Origin: Pedobacter segetis
GTDB lineage: Bacteria; Bacteroidota; Bacteroidia; Sphingobacteriales; Sphingobacteriaceae
NCBI RefSeq assembly: GCF_016623585.1
Contig: NZ_JAEHFY010000017.1
Span: 1 to 64,000 of the forward strand
DNA length: 64,000 bases
Direction of reading: 5' to 3'
Positions 8,874 through 18,624 of this stretch are shown piece by piece. Made by a program: the position numbers and the translations under genes. The notes under the pieces are model-generated. The model did not search any database and had not been told where the DNA came from. It saw only the letters and a program-made list of their open reading frames with translations. Numbering within the stretch: position 1 is the stretch's first letter; each line of letters opens with the position of its first letter.

Positions 8874-10051
8874 CGTCCGGGTGTTGAAGCTGCCCCTGCA
8901 AAGTTAAATAGTAAAGAGAAACGGAGCGTGTTTGCCAATGGCGATTGCTGTTGGTTAGCTAAAAGATAAGAGAAGTTTAAATCTACCACGTTATATTTTA
9001 AGCCTAAACCCAAAGATAAATACTGGCGGTTTCCTTTATTTGGGTTCTCATAAAAATAACCAGCCCTAATGGCAAATTGTTGGTTGTACCAATATTCTAA
9101 ACCGGTTGCAATGCTTACTTCTTGTAGTTCTTCAGAAAAACCACCTGGGGCATCACTAAAAGAGCCAAAAATACCAGCAGGTACAGAACGGTTTGGGTCT
9201 TTCCCTGCAATTATTTTTCCGTTAGGATCATTGTTTTCCCTTATTGGAGGTGTAGGAACCAATAATTTATTAAAGTCTAGGGCAAAAGTAAAATCGTTAA
9301 AATCATCTGCATGGATGGTTGCGGCACCACCTAGGCGCATATTTGTTGGTAAAAAATATTTTGGGCCGCCATCTGTGTAACTCATCTTCGTACCGATATT
9401 AGAAATATCCAAACCGGCAGAAACCGTGGCGCTTTTGCCAAAAAGTTGGTTGTTTTTAGTATAATAACCAGAAATATCTGCCGCTAAAGCAGTACCGGGC
9501 TTGGTTTGTTGATCAGAAAAAGTTGCTCCACCAGAAAGATTGGAATAGATAAACCTTAATGCCGTACCTAAAGAGAAATTCTCTCCAAAACTTCTTGCAA
9601 AAGTACCATCAACAGCTAATTCATTGGGGTTAAAATCTCCTTGTTTTACTTGGTTAACATCTACAAATTGGATGTTTCCTAAAGAAAAATAGCGTAAAGA
9701 ACCACCAATGGTGTTTCTATCATCTAATTTATAATAACCGTTTAAATAAGCCAGGTTAATATCAGGAACCAATTTTTGTAACCATGGGCTGTAAGAAAGG
9801 CCAAAGCCATAAGGATCTTTCATAAAGGCCAATTTTGCAGGGTTCCAATGCGTAGCGTTAACATCTGGGCTTAGCGCAACACCAACATCGCCCATCGCAC
9901 CAGACCTTGCATCTGGTGTTATCAATAAAAAAGGGACAGCCGTTGTGATCGTATTTCCCTGTCTTCCATCTGTTGTGGTTTGCGTTTGCGCAAAAGTTGC
10001 GTAACCAGTAAAAGATAGTGTTATAAATAGAAAGTAGATTTTAGATTTCAT
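8870..10051 (-). CDS. porV: Type IX secretion outer-membrane shuttle protein PorV (LptO)
   Basis: The 393-residue protein has a signal peptide (cleaved near TFAQTQ) and a FadL-like beta-barrel. The conserved start of the mature protein, FLLITPDARSGAMGDVGVA followed by HWNPAKLAF, identifies PorV. PorV carries type IX substrates from the translocon to the PorU sortase in the outer membrane. It lies 39 bases downstream of porU on the same strand, the usual porU-porV arrangement. Confidence 0.92.
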   Translation of the reverse strand: MKSKIYFLFITLSFTGYATFAQTQTTTDGRQGNTITTAVPFLLITPDARSGAMGDVGVALSPDVNATHWNPAKLAFMKDPYGFGLSYSPWLQKLVPDINLAYLNGYYKLDDRNTIGGSLRYFSLGNIQFVDVNQVKQGDFNPNELAVDGTFARSFGENFSLGTALRFIYSNLSGGATFSDQQTKPGTALAADISGYYTKNNQLFGKSATVSAGLDISNIGTKMSYTDGGPKYFLPTNMRLGGAATIHADDFNDFTFALDFNKLLVPTPPIRENNDPNGKIIAGKDPNRSVPAGIFGSFSDAPGGFSEELQEVSIATGLEYWYNQQFAIRAGYFYENPNKGNRQYLSLGLGLKYNVVDLNFSYLLANQQQSPLANTLRFSLLFNFAGAASTPGR

Positions 10052-10090
10052 GCAGTAAAAATAATTTTTTTTATGTGAATTTAATTTTTT

Positions 10091-13000
10091 TTAAAGTAAA
10101 ACGAGCTTCTCTATTTTTTTTACGGTTTGGCCAGATAATGTAGAACGTACTTTTAGCTCATAAACGTATATACCCCTCGCTAATTTTTCGCCAAAATCGT
10201 CTTTACCGTCCCAAAATATATTATTAACCCTGTTACCAATAGAGTTTACCGATTGGTTTATGGTTTTAACCAACTTACCAGAAACCGTTCTGATGTTAAC
10301 TTGAACCTCTAGATCTTCATTAGGGTGGTTATGCTCAAACTGAAAACTTGTTTTTGTTGTAAAAGGGTTGGGATAATTTAAAACATGGAATAAGGCCAGC
10401 TTTTCTGATGTTTTAACCTCAAAATTGATGGTTTGTTCTGATGAATTGTTAAAAACATCCCAAGCTTTAATTTTTAAGGTATATAAGCCCGGTTCTAGAT
10501 TATTTAGATTATAGGTTATGGTACCTTCTTGGTAAGAATCTAGCTTGGCTTGGTAAAATTGGTTTAAGATAATGTTCTGGTCGTTTTTTGTTGAGGTGCT
10601 TAATGTTGCAACAATATCATGGCCTATGCCAATACCTGTGGTGTTTATGCCGCTTTGGTCGCTTAAATTTACCAGTAAAACCGGGTTGTTGTTTGTTGTG
10701 CCACCAGAAACAAAGTTTTCATCATTTAGGTAGGTATTTATGATTGGGCCAATTTTATCGTTTTGGCTATCCAAGGCAGAGCCTCCCACCAATAAATTAA
10801 CATCAGAACCATTTGCATCTGTAAAGTTGTTGGCCGCATAAAAACTGGCTTTACCTTTGCCAACTTGCAAATTAATATCCTTCGGTACAATAAAATCTAA
10901 ACTAAAATTACCGTTGGTTACGCTAGCTTTGCCCTTATAAATAACATTCTTCTGGGTTTGAAAAGAGGCTGCATAACTCCCGTTTTGTTGCGGATCTTGC
11001 CCCAAAGTAGTAACCGTTGATGGCTTATCAAAAATAGTTGGATAAACGAATCCATTAAACGAATTTAATTTGTTGCCCTGATAATCTGTTAAATAACCTT
11101 TTAAATTAATTTTTTTCCCTGCTTTTAAAGTATCCGTTAAAGCATTCATTATCACTTTATTTGTTGGGAAGGGGAACATTGCAGTTGGATCGCCCAGCAG
11201 GGTAAAGTTTCTAGAATTGATATTTAAACCGCCCACATTATTGTTTTTTGCAGCTTTGAAAACCTCGCCAAAAGTAATTTTCTTGTTTTGGTTTGCAGCA
11301 TCAAACAAAGACCTCAAAAAACTTTGGTTCAAATCAAAGTTGTAAGAAGAAAAAACAATTCTGGTGGTACTAAAAATAGAGGGGACACCATTGTCTTTTT
11401 CTATCAAAGTTAATTCGCCTGCCGATACCATTTCAGGATCATCCCACCTACTAAAAGAACAGGTAGCCGTAAATATGATAGGAAGGTTATTTGGGTTTTG
11501 CCAAGCTTTTATATCATCTAAAGTCAATACTTTTTCTGCCGCCCAACCTGTTTCGCCACCATGCCCGGTATAGTTGATCAATAAGGCACCTTTATTAACT
11601 TTTTGGTTGATGGCATCTTCTACTTCGGGATAGCGACTGCCGCCCGCTAGATTTTGCTGCTGATAAGCATCGAAGTAAATCTTATCGATATTGATATTGT
11701 TGTTTTTTGATTGTATCAAAGAGGCGTTGGCTTCTGCTTGGTTTAAATGGAGGTTATTGTCTTCATCATCAGCAACTATGGCTACTTGGTTCCTCCAATC
11801 GCCAAAACTATTTATATTGGCATAGTTGATCAATTTATCTACCACATTTTTTGCTTCCTCGGCAGATTTTACGGGTATCCTGCCAACGGCAATATCCAAA
11901 AGCCCGGGATTGTTCACGTAATCTTCTGGGAATGCGCCTTCATCATCATCCAAAAGGGCAAAATAATCATCAGAGGTATAACTTTGCGTGGGCGATAATG
12001 AGTTTTCTGACTGATAGGTGACCACGAAATTATTCTCTTTAAACTGGATCATTTTATTATCGAACGAACCTTTCCCGAAAAGCAATAAATACTTTGGCGA
12101 TAAATTTAGATTTCCACCAGCCCTATCGTAAAACATCTTCACAAAATCCCTAATGGCGGTTGCATCTCTTTTACCCGATGAAAACTCGTTATAAATCTGC
12201 TCTGGGCTAACTATCAAATAACTGATGTTCTGTGTAGATTTCCTAAAATCGGCCAGTCTTTTGGCCTCATTAAAAAATTGAGCGGGGCTAATGATCAATA
12301 AATCGGCGAAAGCCAAACCATGTAAGTTTTGATTGGCAACCCTGCCTATAAACTTTGCTTCTTTAAATGCCGATGAATTAAACGCGACGAACTCTTTTAA
12401 AACGTTGGTGTTGGCTATGAAACTTGCGTTATTTGCTGAACCGGTATAATTGGATTTAATGGGGTTTAATGGATTTGAGACATCCCAAACCCTTAGATCT
12501 ATACCTGTGTTTTTGATGTTAAATTGAGTGAGGTTTCCGTTCCCAACGCTTTGTAAATCTCTAAAATTTAGATAATTGTTATTCAAACTCAGTTCTCTCC
12601 TGCAATTTAATTCTAAATAATCTAACCAAGCATTACTGGCAGAATTAGGTTTATTATAAGTGATGGATATTTTTGCTGTGTTCCCGTTGATGCTATTTAA
12701 AGAACTTATTTTGCTTGCTGGTATCGCAAAATCAGTCTCGAAGGTTAGCGGTAAAGCACTTGCCGATAGATTATATAAGTTTTGACCGTTTAAGCTTACC
12801 ATTGCAGAAGAGCCCACGTTAGAACGAATAACCATATTGGTTTTCAAGAATACAGGGGTGTTATTTATCAGTCCGTTTACATCAAAATTAAAGGTTTGTG
12901 TAGGGGTAAACTCAAAGTTTTCGCCATACCAATTTCTTCCCGATTTTAGGGTAGATGTAATTAAGGTATAAAGGTCTTTTTCATAAAGTTGATGATCATT

Positions 13001-13936
13001 ATAGCTGTTGCTCACATAATTTTGGGAACCATTGGTAATGGAGGTGTTTATCCTTTTACCCATTCCCAGATCAACATTAATGTAATAGTAAGAGCTGTCT
13101 GTATAAACATTATTTTGATGTTCAAAATATTGCCCCGCATTGTTAAGTGTCCATTTTGTGTTTCCGTTGGCATAAAAAAGAACGTAATCTGTATTGTCGA
13201 ATTTATTATCATCCTCACCAACCACCTCAATGGCATTTTCCGCTAAATCGTCTGTTCTTATTGCCGAGTTTGGTTGGGGCAACATTTCGCCGCCATTGCC
13301 ATATATCCTTATATTTTTAGGGTTTAAGTTGGCAACATCTATACCTACGCTTTTAATAAAATTATAATCCAATTTATAAATACCTTGATCTTTAACCGCA
13401 ATTTTATACCAATTGCCATTGGCCAAAACAGAATTGTTTTTGTAAGTTTTTATGGTTTTGGCAGCTATTGAAGTTAGGTTTAAAGGGTTAATATCTAAAC
13501 TATAGGCCTCAATTTTTTTAATTCCATCTGTTGTTTTTATAAGGGGTAAAAAATTAACCAACAAAAAATATTGGTTATTTTCTCTAACAGTATGATAATC
13601 AAGTTGGATATCTCCCTTAATTTTTAAAACATTCTTATCTGTTTGGGGGATAAAAGCGTTTGAAAAAGAATTTATTTTAATGTTTACCGAATTATTTTTT
13701 GCGCCAACGGGTAATTTCAAATACACGGTAGGCAAATCTCCAAACCTTTCGGGATTATATCTTGGAAAATCTGTTTTTAGAGCATTAGGACGCAAAGATT
13801 GCTTTAAAATAGTATCAGATGGCCAGGTAATATTTCTCATCTCGCCCAAATTTTGAGCAGAAACAGGTCCCAAAAAAACCAAAAAAACCAAAGAAACAGC
13901 TACAATTATAAATACCTTATATACAATGCCTTTCAA
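10091..13936 (-). CDS. porU: Type IX secretion sortase PorU
   Basis: This 1281-residue surface cysteine protease removes the sorting domain of exported proteins and attaches them to the cell surface. A gingipain-type C25 peptidase domain fills the middle: the catalytic histidine is in INYTGHGGETGW (about 789) and the catalytic cysteine in TATCSFSRWDDPE (about 826). The C-terminus (LNYPNPF, then WDGKDDFGEKLARGIYVYEL) is an FlgD-Ig/sorting-like domain. The start is TTG at 13936; it is needed to include the hydrophobic signal peptide ending near PVSAQN, since the next ATG lies beyond it. Confidence 0.93.
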   Translation of the reverse strand: MKGIVYKVFIIVAVSLVFLVFLGPVSAQNLGEMRNITWPSDTILKQSLRPNALKTDFPRYNPERFGDLPTVYLKLPVGAKNNSVNIKINSFSNAFIPQTDKNVLKIKGDIQLDYHTVRENNQYFLLVNFLPLIKTTDGIKKIEAYSLDINPLNLTSIAAKTIKTYKNNSVLANGNWYKIAVKDQGIYKLDYNFIKSVGIDVANLNPKNIRIYGNGGEMLPQPNSAIRTDDLAENAIEVVGEDDNKFDNTDYVLFYANGNTKWTLNNAGQYFEHQNNVYTDSSYYYINVDLGMGKRINTSITNGSQNYVSNSYNDHQLYEKDLYTLITSTLKSGRNWYGENFEFTPTQTFNFDVNGLINNTPVFLKTNMVIRSNVGSSAMVSLNGQNLYNLSASALPLTFETDFAIPASKISSLNSINGNTAKISITYNKPNSASNAWLDYLELNCRRELSLNNNYLNFRDLQSVGNGNLTQFNIKNTGIDLRVWDVSNPLNPIKSNYTGSANNASFIANTNVLKEFVAFNSSAFKEAKFIGRVANQNLHGLAFADLLIISPAQFFNEAKRLADFRKSTQNISYLIVSPEQIYNEFSSGKRDATAIRDFVKMFYDRAGGNLNLSPKYLLLFGKGSFDNKMIQFKENNFVVTYQSENSLSPTQSYTSDDYFALLDDDEGAFPEDYVNNPGLLDIAVGRIPVKSAEEAKNVVDKLINYANINSFGDWRNQVAIVADDEDNNLHLNQAEANASLIQSKNNNINIDKIYFDAYQQQNLAGGSRYPEVEDAINQKVNKGALLINYTGHGGETGWAAEKVLTLDDIKAWQNPNNLPIIFTATCSFSRWDDPEMVSAGELTLIEKDNGVPSIFSTTRIVFSSYNFDLNQSFLRSLFDAANQNKKITFGEVFKAAKNNNVGGLNINSRNFTLLGDPTAMFPFPTNKVIMNALTDTLKAGKKINLKGYLTDYQGNKLNSFNGFVYPTIFDKPSTVTTLGQDPQQNGSYAASFQTQKNVIYKGKASVTNGNFSLDFIVPKDINLQVGKGKASFYAANNFTDANGSDVNLLVGGSALDSQNDKIGPIINTYLNDENFVSGGTTNNNPVLLVNLSDQSGINTTGIGIGHDIVATLSTSTKNDQNIILNQFYQAKLDSYQEGTITYNLNNLEPGLYTLKIKAWDVFNNSSEQTINFEVKTSEKLALFHVLNYPNPFTTKTSFQFEHNHPNEDLEVQVNIRTVSGKLVKTINQSVNSIGNRVNNIFWDGKDDFGEKLARGIYVYELKVRSTLSGQTVKKIEKLVLL

Positions 13937-14040
13937 AATAAAATAAATATTTATATTTAACGTAACTATTGGGTGTTAAAAATCGTTTTAATAACCTAAA
14001 CATTAAAGATATTGATAAAAGCACAATTTATATTAATCAG

Positions 14041-14075
14041 TTTGATTAATCATAATTAAATTATTTTTAGCTTTG
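14041..14075 (+). promoter_or_regulatory. Candidate Bacteroidota promoter for gldJ
   Basis: TAGCTTTG at 14068-14075 matches the TAnnTTTG -7 element exactly, 17 bases before the gldJ ATG. A TTTG at 14041-14044 lies 23 bases upstream, slightly further than the usual 19-21. Confidence 0.45.
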
Positions 14076-14092
14076 AAAACACAATAAAACGC

Positions 14093-15760
14093 ATGAAAAA
14101 ATTAATTATACCTGCACTTTCCGTAAGTATGGCTTTTTCCGTTATGTTATCATCTTGTGGTAGCAAGGGCGGTAAAAATTCTGTTTCTGGCAAAACCAAT
14201 GTTGCATACAATGCCCAAAGGCCAGGATCTTTACATGTCCCCAAAAAAGTGAAACCAACCCCAGGCCCAGGTTTAGTACACATAGAAGGTGGTACTTTTG
14301 TAATGGGGGGATCCAACATCGATGATATTGGTTACGATTATGCCGCTCCCAAAAGGAGGGTTACGGTTGCTACCTTTTATATGGATGAAACGGAAGTGGC
14401 CAATATAGATTGGTTAGAGTATTTGAATTGGATAAATGAAGTACCCAAAGACCCTAGATGGTATTATGAAGCTTTACCAGACACATTGGTTTGGAGAAGC
14501 CCCTTGGCATATAACGAGCCTTACGTAAATAATTATTTAAGACACCCCGCTTATCAAGATTACCCTGTTGTTGGTGTAACCTGGGAACAAGCCAATGCTT
14601 ACTGCGATTGGAGGACAAATATTGTTAACGAAAATATCTTAAGAAACAAAGGCATTTTAAGCGATTGGAAAACTTATGCTAATGCTAAATCTGGTACTAC
14701 CGCAAAAGGCGGAGGAAAAGCATCAGGAAGTGGCAACGGTACAGAGGTTAGTACAGATCCTTTTAACCTGGATCTTTACTTAAACGGACAATACGCAGAT
14801 AAAGGAAAAGGTGCTGAAAAAGCGACATCAAACACAGGTGCTGCTGCTACGGGATCTAAAGGTAAAGCTGCCCCAGAAAAAAGATTTGCTAAAATAGAAG
14901 ATGGCGTGTTTACGCCCGGTAGATACCGTTTACCTACCGAAGCAGAGTGGGAGTATGCCGCTTTAGCTTTAGTTGGTACGGGGGGCAACAATATTGTTAA
15001 CAATAGTAAAGTGTACCCTTGGTATGGTTTAGGGATTAGATCGCCAAAGAAAAGTACCCGTGGGTTAATTTATGCCAACTTTAAAAGAGGCGAAGGAGAC
15101 AATATGGGTGTAGCTGGATACTTGAATGACGGAGCGGACATTACCGCACCCGTTAAGGCCTATTTACCCAACGATTTTGGTTTGTACAACATGGCCGGTA
15201 ACGTTAACGAGTGGGTATTAGATACTTACAGACAGCTGTCTTTTGATAAAGTTGAAGACTTTAATCCTTTTAGAGGCAACGATTTTGAGAATAATGAATA
15301 TGATACCAACGGTAAAATACTAACAATTGGCAAAACAAACGTTCCGAAGAAAACTAATGCGACTTCAGGTAAAAAAGATTCTTATGAAAAACACGCCAAT
15401 AAATATGGTAACATCTCAGAATTAAGCCCTAGTACCCCTGATGCTATCGATACTACTAAAATGCCTGTATTAAAACCTTCTTTTGATGCCGATGAAAGAG
15501 GGGCATTAGATCCACAAAACCTTGATCTTTACGGTAAAATCACTTTAGTTAATGATAGGTCTAAGGTTTACAAAGGAGGTTCATGGAACGATAGGGCCTA
15601 TTGGTTAAACCCTGGTACAAGAAGATATTTAGATGAAGGAGAAGCATCATCAGAAATTGGTTTTAGATGCGCCATGAGCAGTGTGGGCGATCCTCAAATA
15701 AACAAAAAAAGCACCCCTCAGTTTAAGCAACCAAAATCAAGGGTGGGATTTAAAAAATAA
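14093..15760 (+). CDS. gldJ: Gliding motility / type IX secretion lipoprotein GldJ
   Basis: The 555-residue protein has a lipoprotein signal with cysteine at about position 22 (MLSSCGSKGG). The body is a formylglycine-generating-enzyme-like (FGE-sulfatase) fold: IEGGTFVMGGS near the start, YRLPTEAEWEYA in the middle, MAGNVNEWV, and KGGSWNDRAYWL with GFRCA at the end. GldJ is needed for gliding and for stability of GldK and the type IX machinery in Flavobacterium. It diverges from porU. In a non-gliding host it would serve secretion only. Confidence 0.9.
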   Translation: MKKLIIPALSVSMAFSVMLSSCGSKGGKNSVSGKTNVAYNAQRPGSLHVPKKVKPTPGPGLVHIEGGTFVMGGSNIDDIGYDYAAPKRRVTVATFYMDETEVANIDWLEYLNWINEVPKDPRWYYEALPDTLVWRSPLAYNEPYVNNYLRHPAYQDYPVVGVTWEQANAYCDWRTNIVNENILRNKGILSDWKTYANAKSGTTAKGGGKASGSGNGTEVSTDPFNLDLYLNGQYADKGKGAEKATSNTGAAATGSKGKAAPEKRFAKIEDGVFTPGRYRLPTEAEWEYAALALVGTGGNNIVNNSKVYPWYGLGIRSPKKSTRGLIYANFKRGEGDNMGVAGYLNDGADITAPVKAYLPNDFGLYNMAGNVNEWVLDTYRQLSFDKVEDFNPFRGNDFENNEYDTNGKILTIGKTNVPKKTNATSGKKDSYEKHANKYGNISELSPSTPDAIDTTKMPVLKPSFDADERGALDPQNLDLYGKITLVNDRSKVYKGGSWNDRAYWLNPGTRRYLDEGEASSEIGFRCAMSSVGDPQINKKSTPQFKQPKSRVGFKK

Positions 15761-15780
15761 TAATTTCATAAAAACAGAAA

Positions 15781-15818
15781 AAAACCGGTTTGATATAATT
15801 TATCAAACCGGTTTTTTT
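15781..15818. terminator. Bidirectional terminator between gldJ and the PBP4-like gene
   Basis: A perfect 14-bp inverted repeat (AAACCGGTTTGATA / TATCAAACCGGTTT) with a 5-base loop, flanked by A and T runs, lies between the two convergent genes. Confidence 0.9.
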
Positions 15819-15827
15819 ATATCATGG

Positions 15828-17159
15828 CTAATAATTATCATGAATAGCGCTCAACACCCTCACAACCTCGTCTTTTATCTCTTTGGTAGAAATAACAAAA
15901 CCATTGTTCATAAAAGAAAAAATATACTTTTTACCAGATTTACCGATTAGATAACCGCTTAAATTATAGTTATTAGTTAAACTACCAGATTTTGCAAATA
16001 TATAGGGTGCGGTACTTCCTTTAAACATATCCTTTAAAGTTCCAGATTCTCCGCCGGCAGGCAAAAGGGAGAACAAACGATCGTCGTTGTTTATTTTGTC
16101 TCGTATTTTTTGGAGTACAAGAACCATATCATCAGGAGTAAACAGATTTAACCTAGATAATCCCGATCCATCTACCCACTTTATTTTATTGGGCATATCA
16201 TTGAGCAAATTTGCAGAGGCCCAATAAATTACGCTATCCGTATTCATATCCATTTTGTTTGCGGCGGCACAATTAAGCAGCAATTCTTCTGCAATAAAGT
16301 TATCACTCGGTAAAAGCAGATGCTTATATAAAGTATCCGATGCAACGCCGTAAATTATGTTGGCACTTTGGGGTACCTTTCTCCAGTTTAAAGTTTCTAT
16401 GGGCTTAACGATAGCTCCTGTTGCAAGCAAAGTATCAGACAATAAATTTTCTACAATAGTTTTATTTAATGATAAGGGTAAACTTTGCCTATAATTTGTG
16501 TTAATGGATGTTGGTACAATCCAATTATTATTGTTAAGGCCTCTTTTAACAGTTTTTAATTGGTTAGATATGCTTACTTCATTTAGATATAAAGCCGCTA
16601 GATCCGGAGTGTATTTTAATTTACCAAACAAGCCGCAAGAGATATCAACAGCGTTCCCATAGATAGGCATATCGTTTATTTCGGTTTGATAATACTCATT
16701 AAAATCATCCCAACTCCATCCTTTTCCGTACTTTTCGCCATGGTAACGCCCCGTAACCAAATAAACATCCTTTCCTGCATCCTTTATAAAATCAAAAGAT
16801 TTTTGGGCCTTAAAATCTGGGTGTAGAAAAGAAGCATCGGCCATGGGCCATAATATTAAAGAATCTTTTCTAAAGATATATTGAAATGATGGGACAGAAT
16901 CTCCCAGCATATTAAGAGCGGTGTAAAAAGTAAAAAGCTTGGTATTGGATGCTGGGATAAAATAGAGATTAGCATTTTTTTCATACATATTTTTGCTAGC
17001 CCCAACCTCTTTTATGGCAAAACCCACATGGTGGTTTTTGCCAATAGCAGAATTCTCTATTAAATCTGCAATGTTCTGATAAGGAGTTAAGGTTGCCTTT
17101 TTAACTGTACAGGCATTTAGGGTAAATATAACGGCTGCGAGACCAAAAAACTTTTTCAT
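15828..17159 (-). CDS. D-alanyl-D-alanine carboxypeptidase, PBP4 type (S13), lipoprotein
   Basis: The 443-residue protein has a lipobox (TLNAC, cysteine 17), so it is probably membrane-anchored facing the periplasm. All three penicillin-binding motifs are visible: SNTK (S71-K74), SDN in PSDNFIAEE, and KSG in KSGSLTNNYN. It would trim or cleave peptidoglycan peptides. It is one of two S13 enzymes in the window; the other, at 49812-51203, is longer and not a lipoprotein. The gene stands alone. Confidence 0.88.
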   Translation of the reverse strand: MKKFFGLAAVIFTLNACTVKKATLTPYQNIADLIENSAIGKNHHVGFAIKEVGASKNMYEKNANLYFIPASNTKLFTFYTALNMLGDSVPSFQYIFRKDSLILWPMADASFLHPDFKAQKSFDFIKDAGKDVYLVTGRYHGEKYGKGWSWDDFNEYYQTEINDMPIYGNAVDISCGLFGKLKYTPDLAALYLNEVSISNQLKTVKRGLNNNNWIVPTSINTNYRQSLPLSLNKTIVENLLSDTLLATGAIVKPIETLNWRKVPQSANIIYGVASDTLYKHLLLPSDNFIAEELLLNCAAANKMDMNTDSVIYWASANLLNDMPNKIKWVDGSGLSRLNLFTPDDMVLVLQKIRDKINNDDRLFSLLPAGGESGTLKDMFKGSTAPYIFAKSGSLTNNYNLSGYLIGKSGKKYIFSFMNNGFVISTKEIKDEVVRVLSAIHDNY

Positions 17160-17247
17160 AAATAATTAAATAAAGCTGCAAATTAGTAAATTGTATAATA
17201 ATGCGTTTGCAAACCATCGTGATGAACAAACCTATTAATAAACCAAT

Positions 17248-18486
17248 ATGTTAAGCCAAGTTGTTAAAATATCTATTTTATTTCTTTTGGGCTTTTGCAC
17301 ATTAATTGAGCCAGTTTTTTCCCAAGATCAATTTGAGTTTTCTGGGAAAAGAAAAAGACAGCAAATTAATTTTAAAGCCGCAAGGGGTTTAGTGGTAGTA
17401 CCTATGTACATCAATCATAAAGGGCCTTTTAATTTTATTTTAGATACTGGAGTTGGCATTACCATCATTACCGACCCTAAATTAAAAGATTCTTTAGATC
17501 TTAAATATTTAAGGAAAATGCAATTGTACGGCTTAGGGGAAGATACAAGTTTATCTGCTTATACCACACCTTTCCTAGATTTTAAAGTTGGTGCCGCACA
17601 AGCTAAAAGTTGTGCTGCCGCAATTCTAGATCAAGACGTTTTAAACCTATCCGGATATGCAGGGATGCCAATTCATGGTTTGTTAGGGTATGATTTTTTT
17701 AAAAGTTTTAAGGTCAGGATAAATTACCAATCGCGGTTTTTAAAAATTTATAAAAATAATTTATCAATATTTTTAAGAAAAGGAAATAGGATAAATTTGG
17801 ATATTGAAGAAAATAAACCCTATGTAAATGTGATTGCCGATGCTACGGAGCATAAAAAAATACCTTTGAAAATGCTGATAGATACCGGAAGCGGGAATAC
17901 TTTATCTTTAGAATCTTATCAGAAAAGCCCGTTCCCTTTGCCCAATAAATTTGTGATAGCAAATTTAGGCGTTGGTTTAGGTGGAAACATTAGGGGCTTT
18001 AAAGGGCGGCTAGAAAAATTAAAAATAGGTAAATTTGGGTTAGATAGCATTATAGCCGCATTTCCTTACTATGAAGATGTTGCAGCAAAAATTACGAGCG
18101 TAGAAAGAAACGGAAGTATTGGCAACCCATTTTTCAAAAAATTTGATGTTCTGTTCGATTATCAAAACAGTTGTATCTATTTAAAAGGAAATACCACATT
18201 AAAAGAGCCCTTTGAATATGATATGAGCGGTTTAGAGCTTGTTGCAAGTGGCAATAAATTTGATGAATTTTTTGTGACAAGGGTAGAAATTGGATCCCCT
18301 GCTGATGAATTTGGCGTAAAAGTGGGCGATCAACTGCTAAGCATAAATTTTAACCCGGCAGAAAAATTATCACTTGATGAGATTTGTCAAATATTTAGTT
18401 CTAAAAACGATAGAAGTCTTTACCTAGAAATGGCAAGGGGACAAGATATTTACCGTGGTATTTTAACCTTAAAACGCAGGATATAA
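17248..18486 (+). CDS. Retropepsin-like aspartyl protease with C-terminal PDZ domain
   Basis: The 412-residue protein has a signal peptide (ends near PVFSQDQ) and two aspartyl protease half-sites: ILDTGVG (D66) and LIDTGSGNT (about D212). A PDZ-like domain occupies about residues 315-395 (GSPADEFGVKVGDQLLSIN). Having both DTG motifs in one chain means it could form an active site without dimerising. It is likely periplasmic. The substrate is unknown. The gene is divergent from the PBP4-like lipoprotein upstream. Confidence 0.85.
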   Translation: MLSQVVKISILFLLGFCTLIEPVFSQDQFEFSGKRKRQQINFKAARGLVVVPMYINHKGPFNFILDTGVGITIITDPKLKDSLDLKYLRKMQLYGLGEDTSLSAYTTPFLDFKVGAAQAKSCAAAILDQDVLNLSGYAGMPIHGLLGYDFFKSFKVRINYQSRFLKIYKNNLSIFLRKGNRINLDIEENKPYVNVIADATEHKKIPLKMLIDTGSGNTLSLESYQKSPFPLPNKFVIANLGVGLGGNIRGFKGRLEKLKIGKFGLDSIIAAFPYYEDVAAKITSVERNGSIGNPFFKKFDVLFDYQNSCIYLKGNTTLKEPFEYDMSGLELVASGNKFDEFFVTRVEIGSPADEFGVKVGDQLLSINFNPAEKLSLDEICQIFSSKNDRSLYLEMARGQDIYRGILTLKRRI

Positions 18487-18552
18487 TTAGGGATGGATGA
18501 GTGATGTTGCAAATTGTATAAAGGCATAAAAATAGCTCAATAATTAAAATTA

Positions 18553-18584
18553 ACTTGTCAAATCAATTTTAATAGCTAACTTTA
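18553..18584 (+). promoter_or_regulatory. Candidate promoter for the KAS III-like gene
   Basis: CTTG at 18553-18556, a 20-base spacer and TAACTTTA at 18577-18584 resemble the Bacteroidota TTTG / TAnnTTTG promoter with one mismatch in each element. It lies 40 bases before the ATG. Confidence 0.35.
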
Positions 18585-18624
18585 TACGTTAAACCAATTT
18601 AGTATTTAGTCTAAAAATCTTTTA

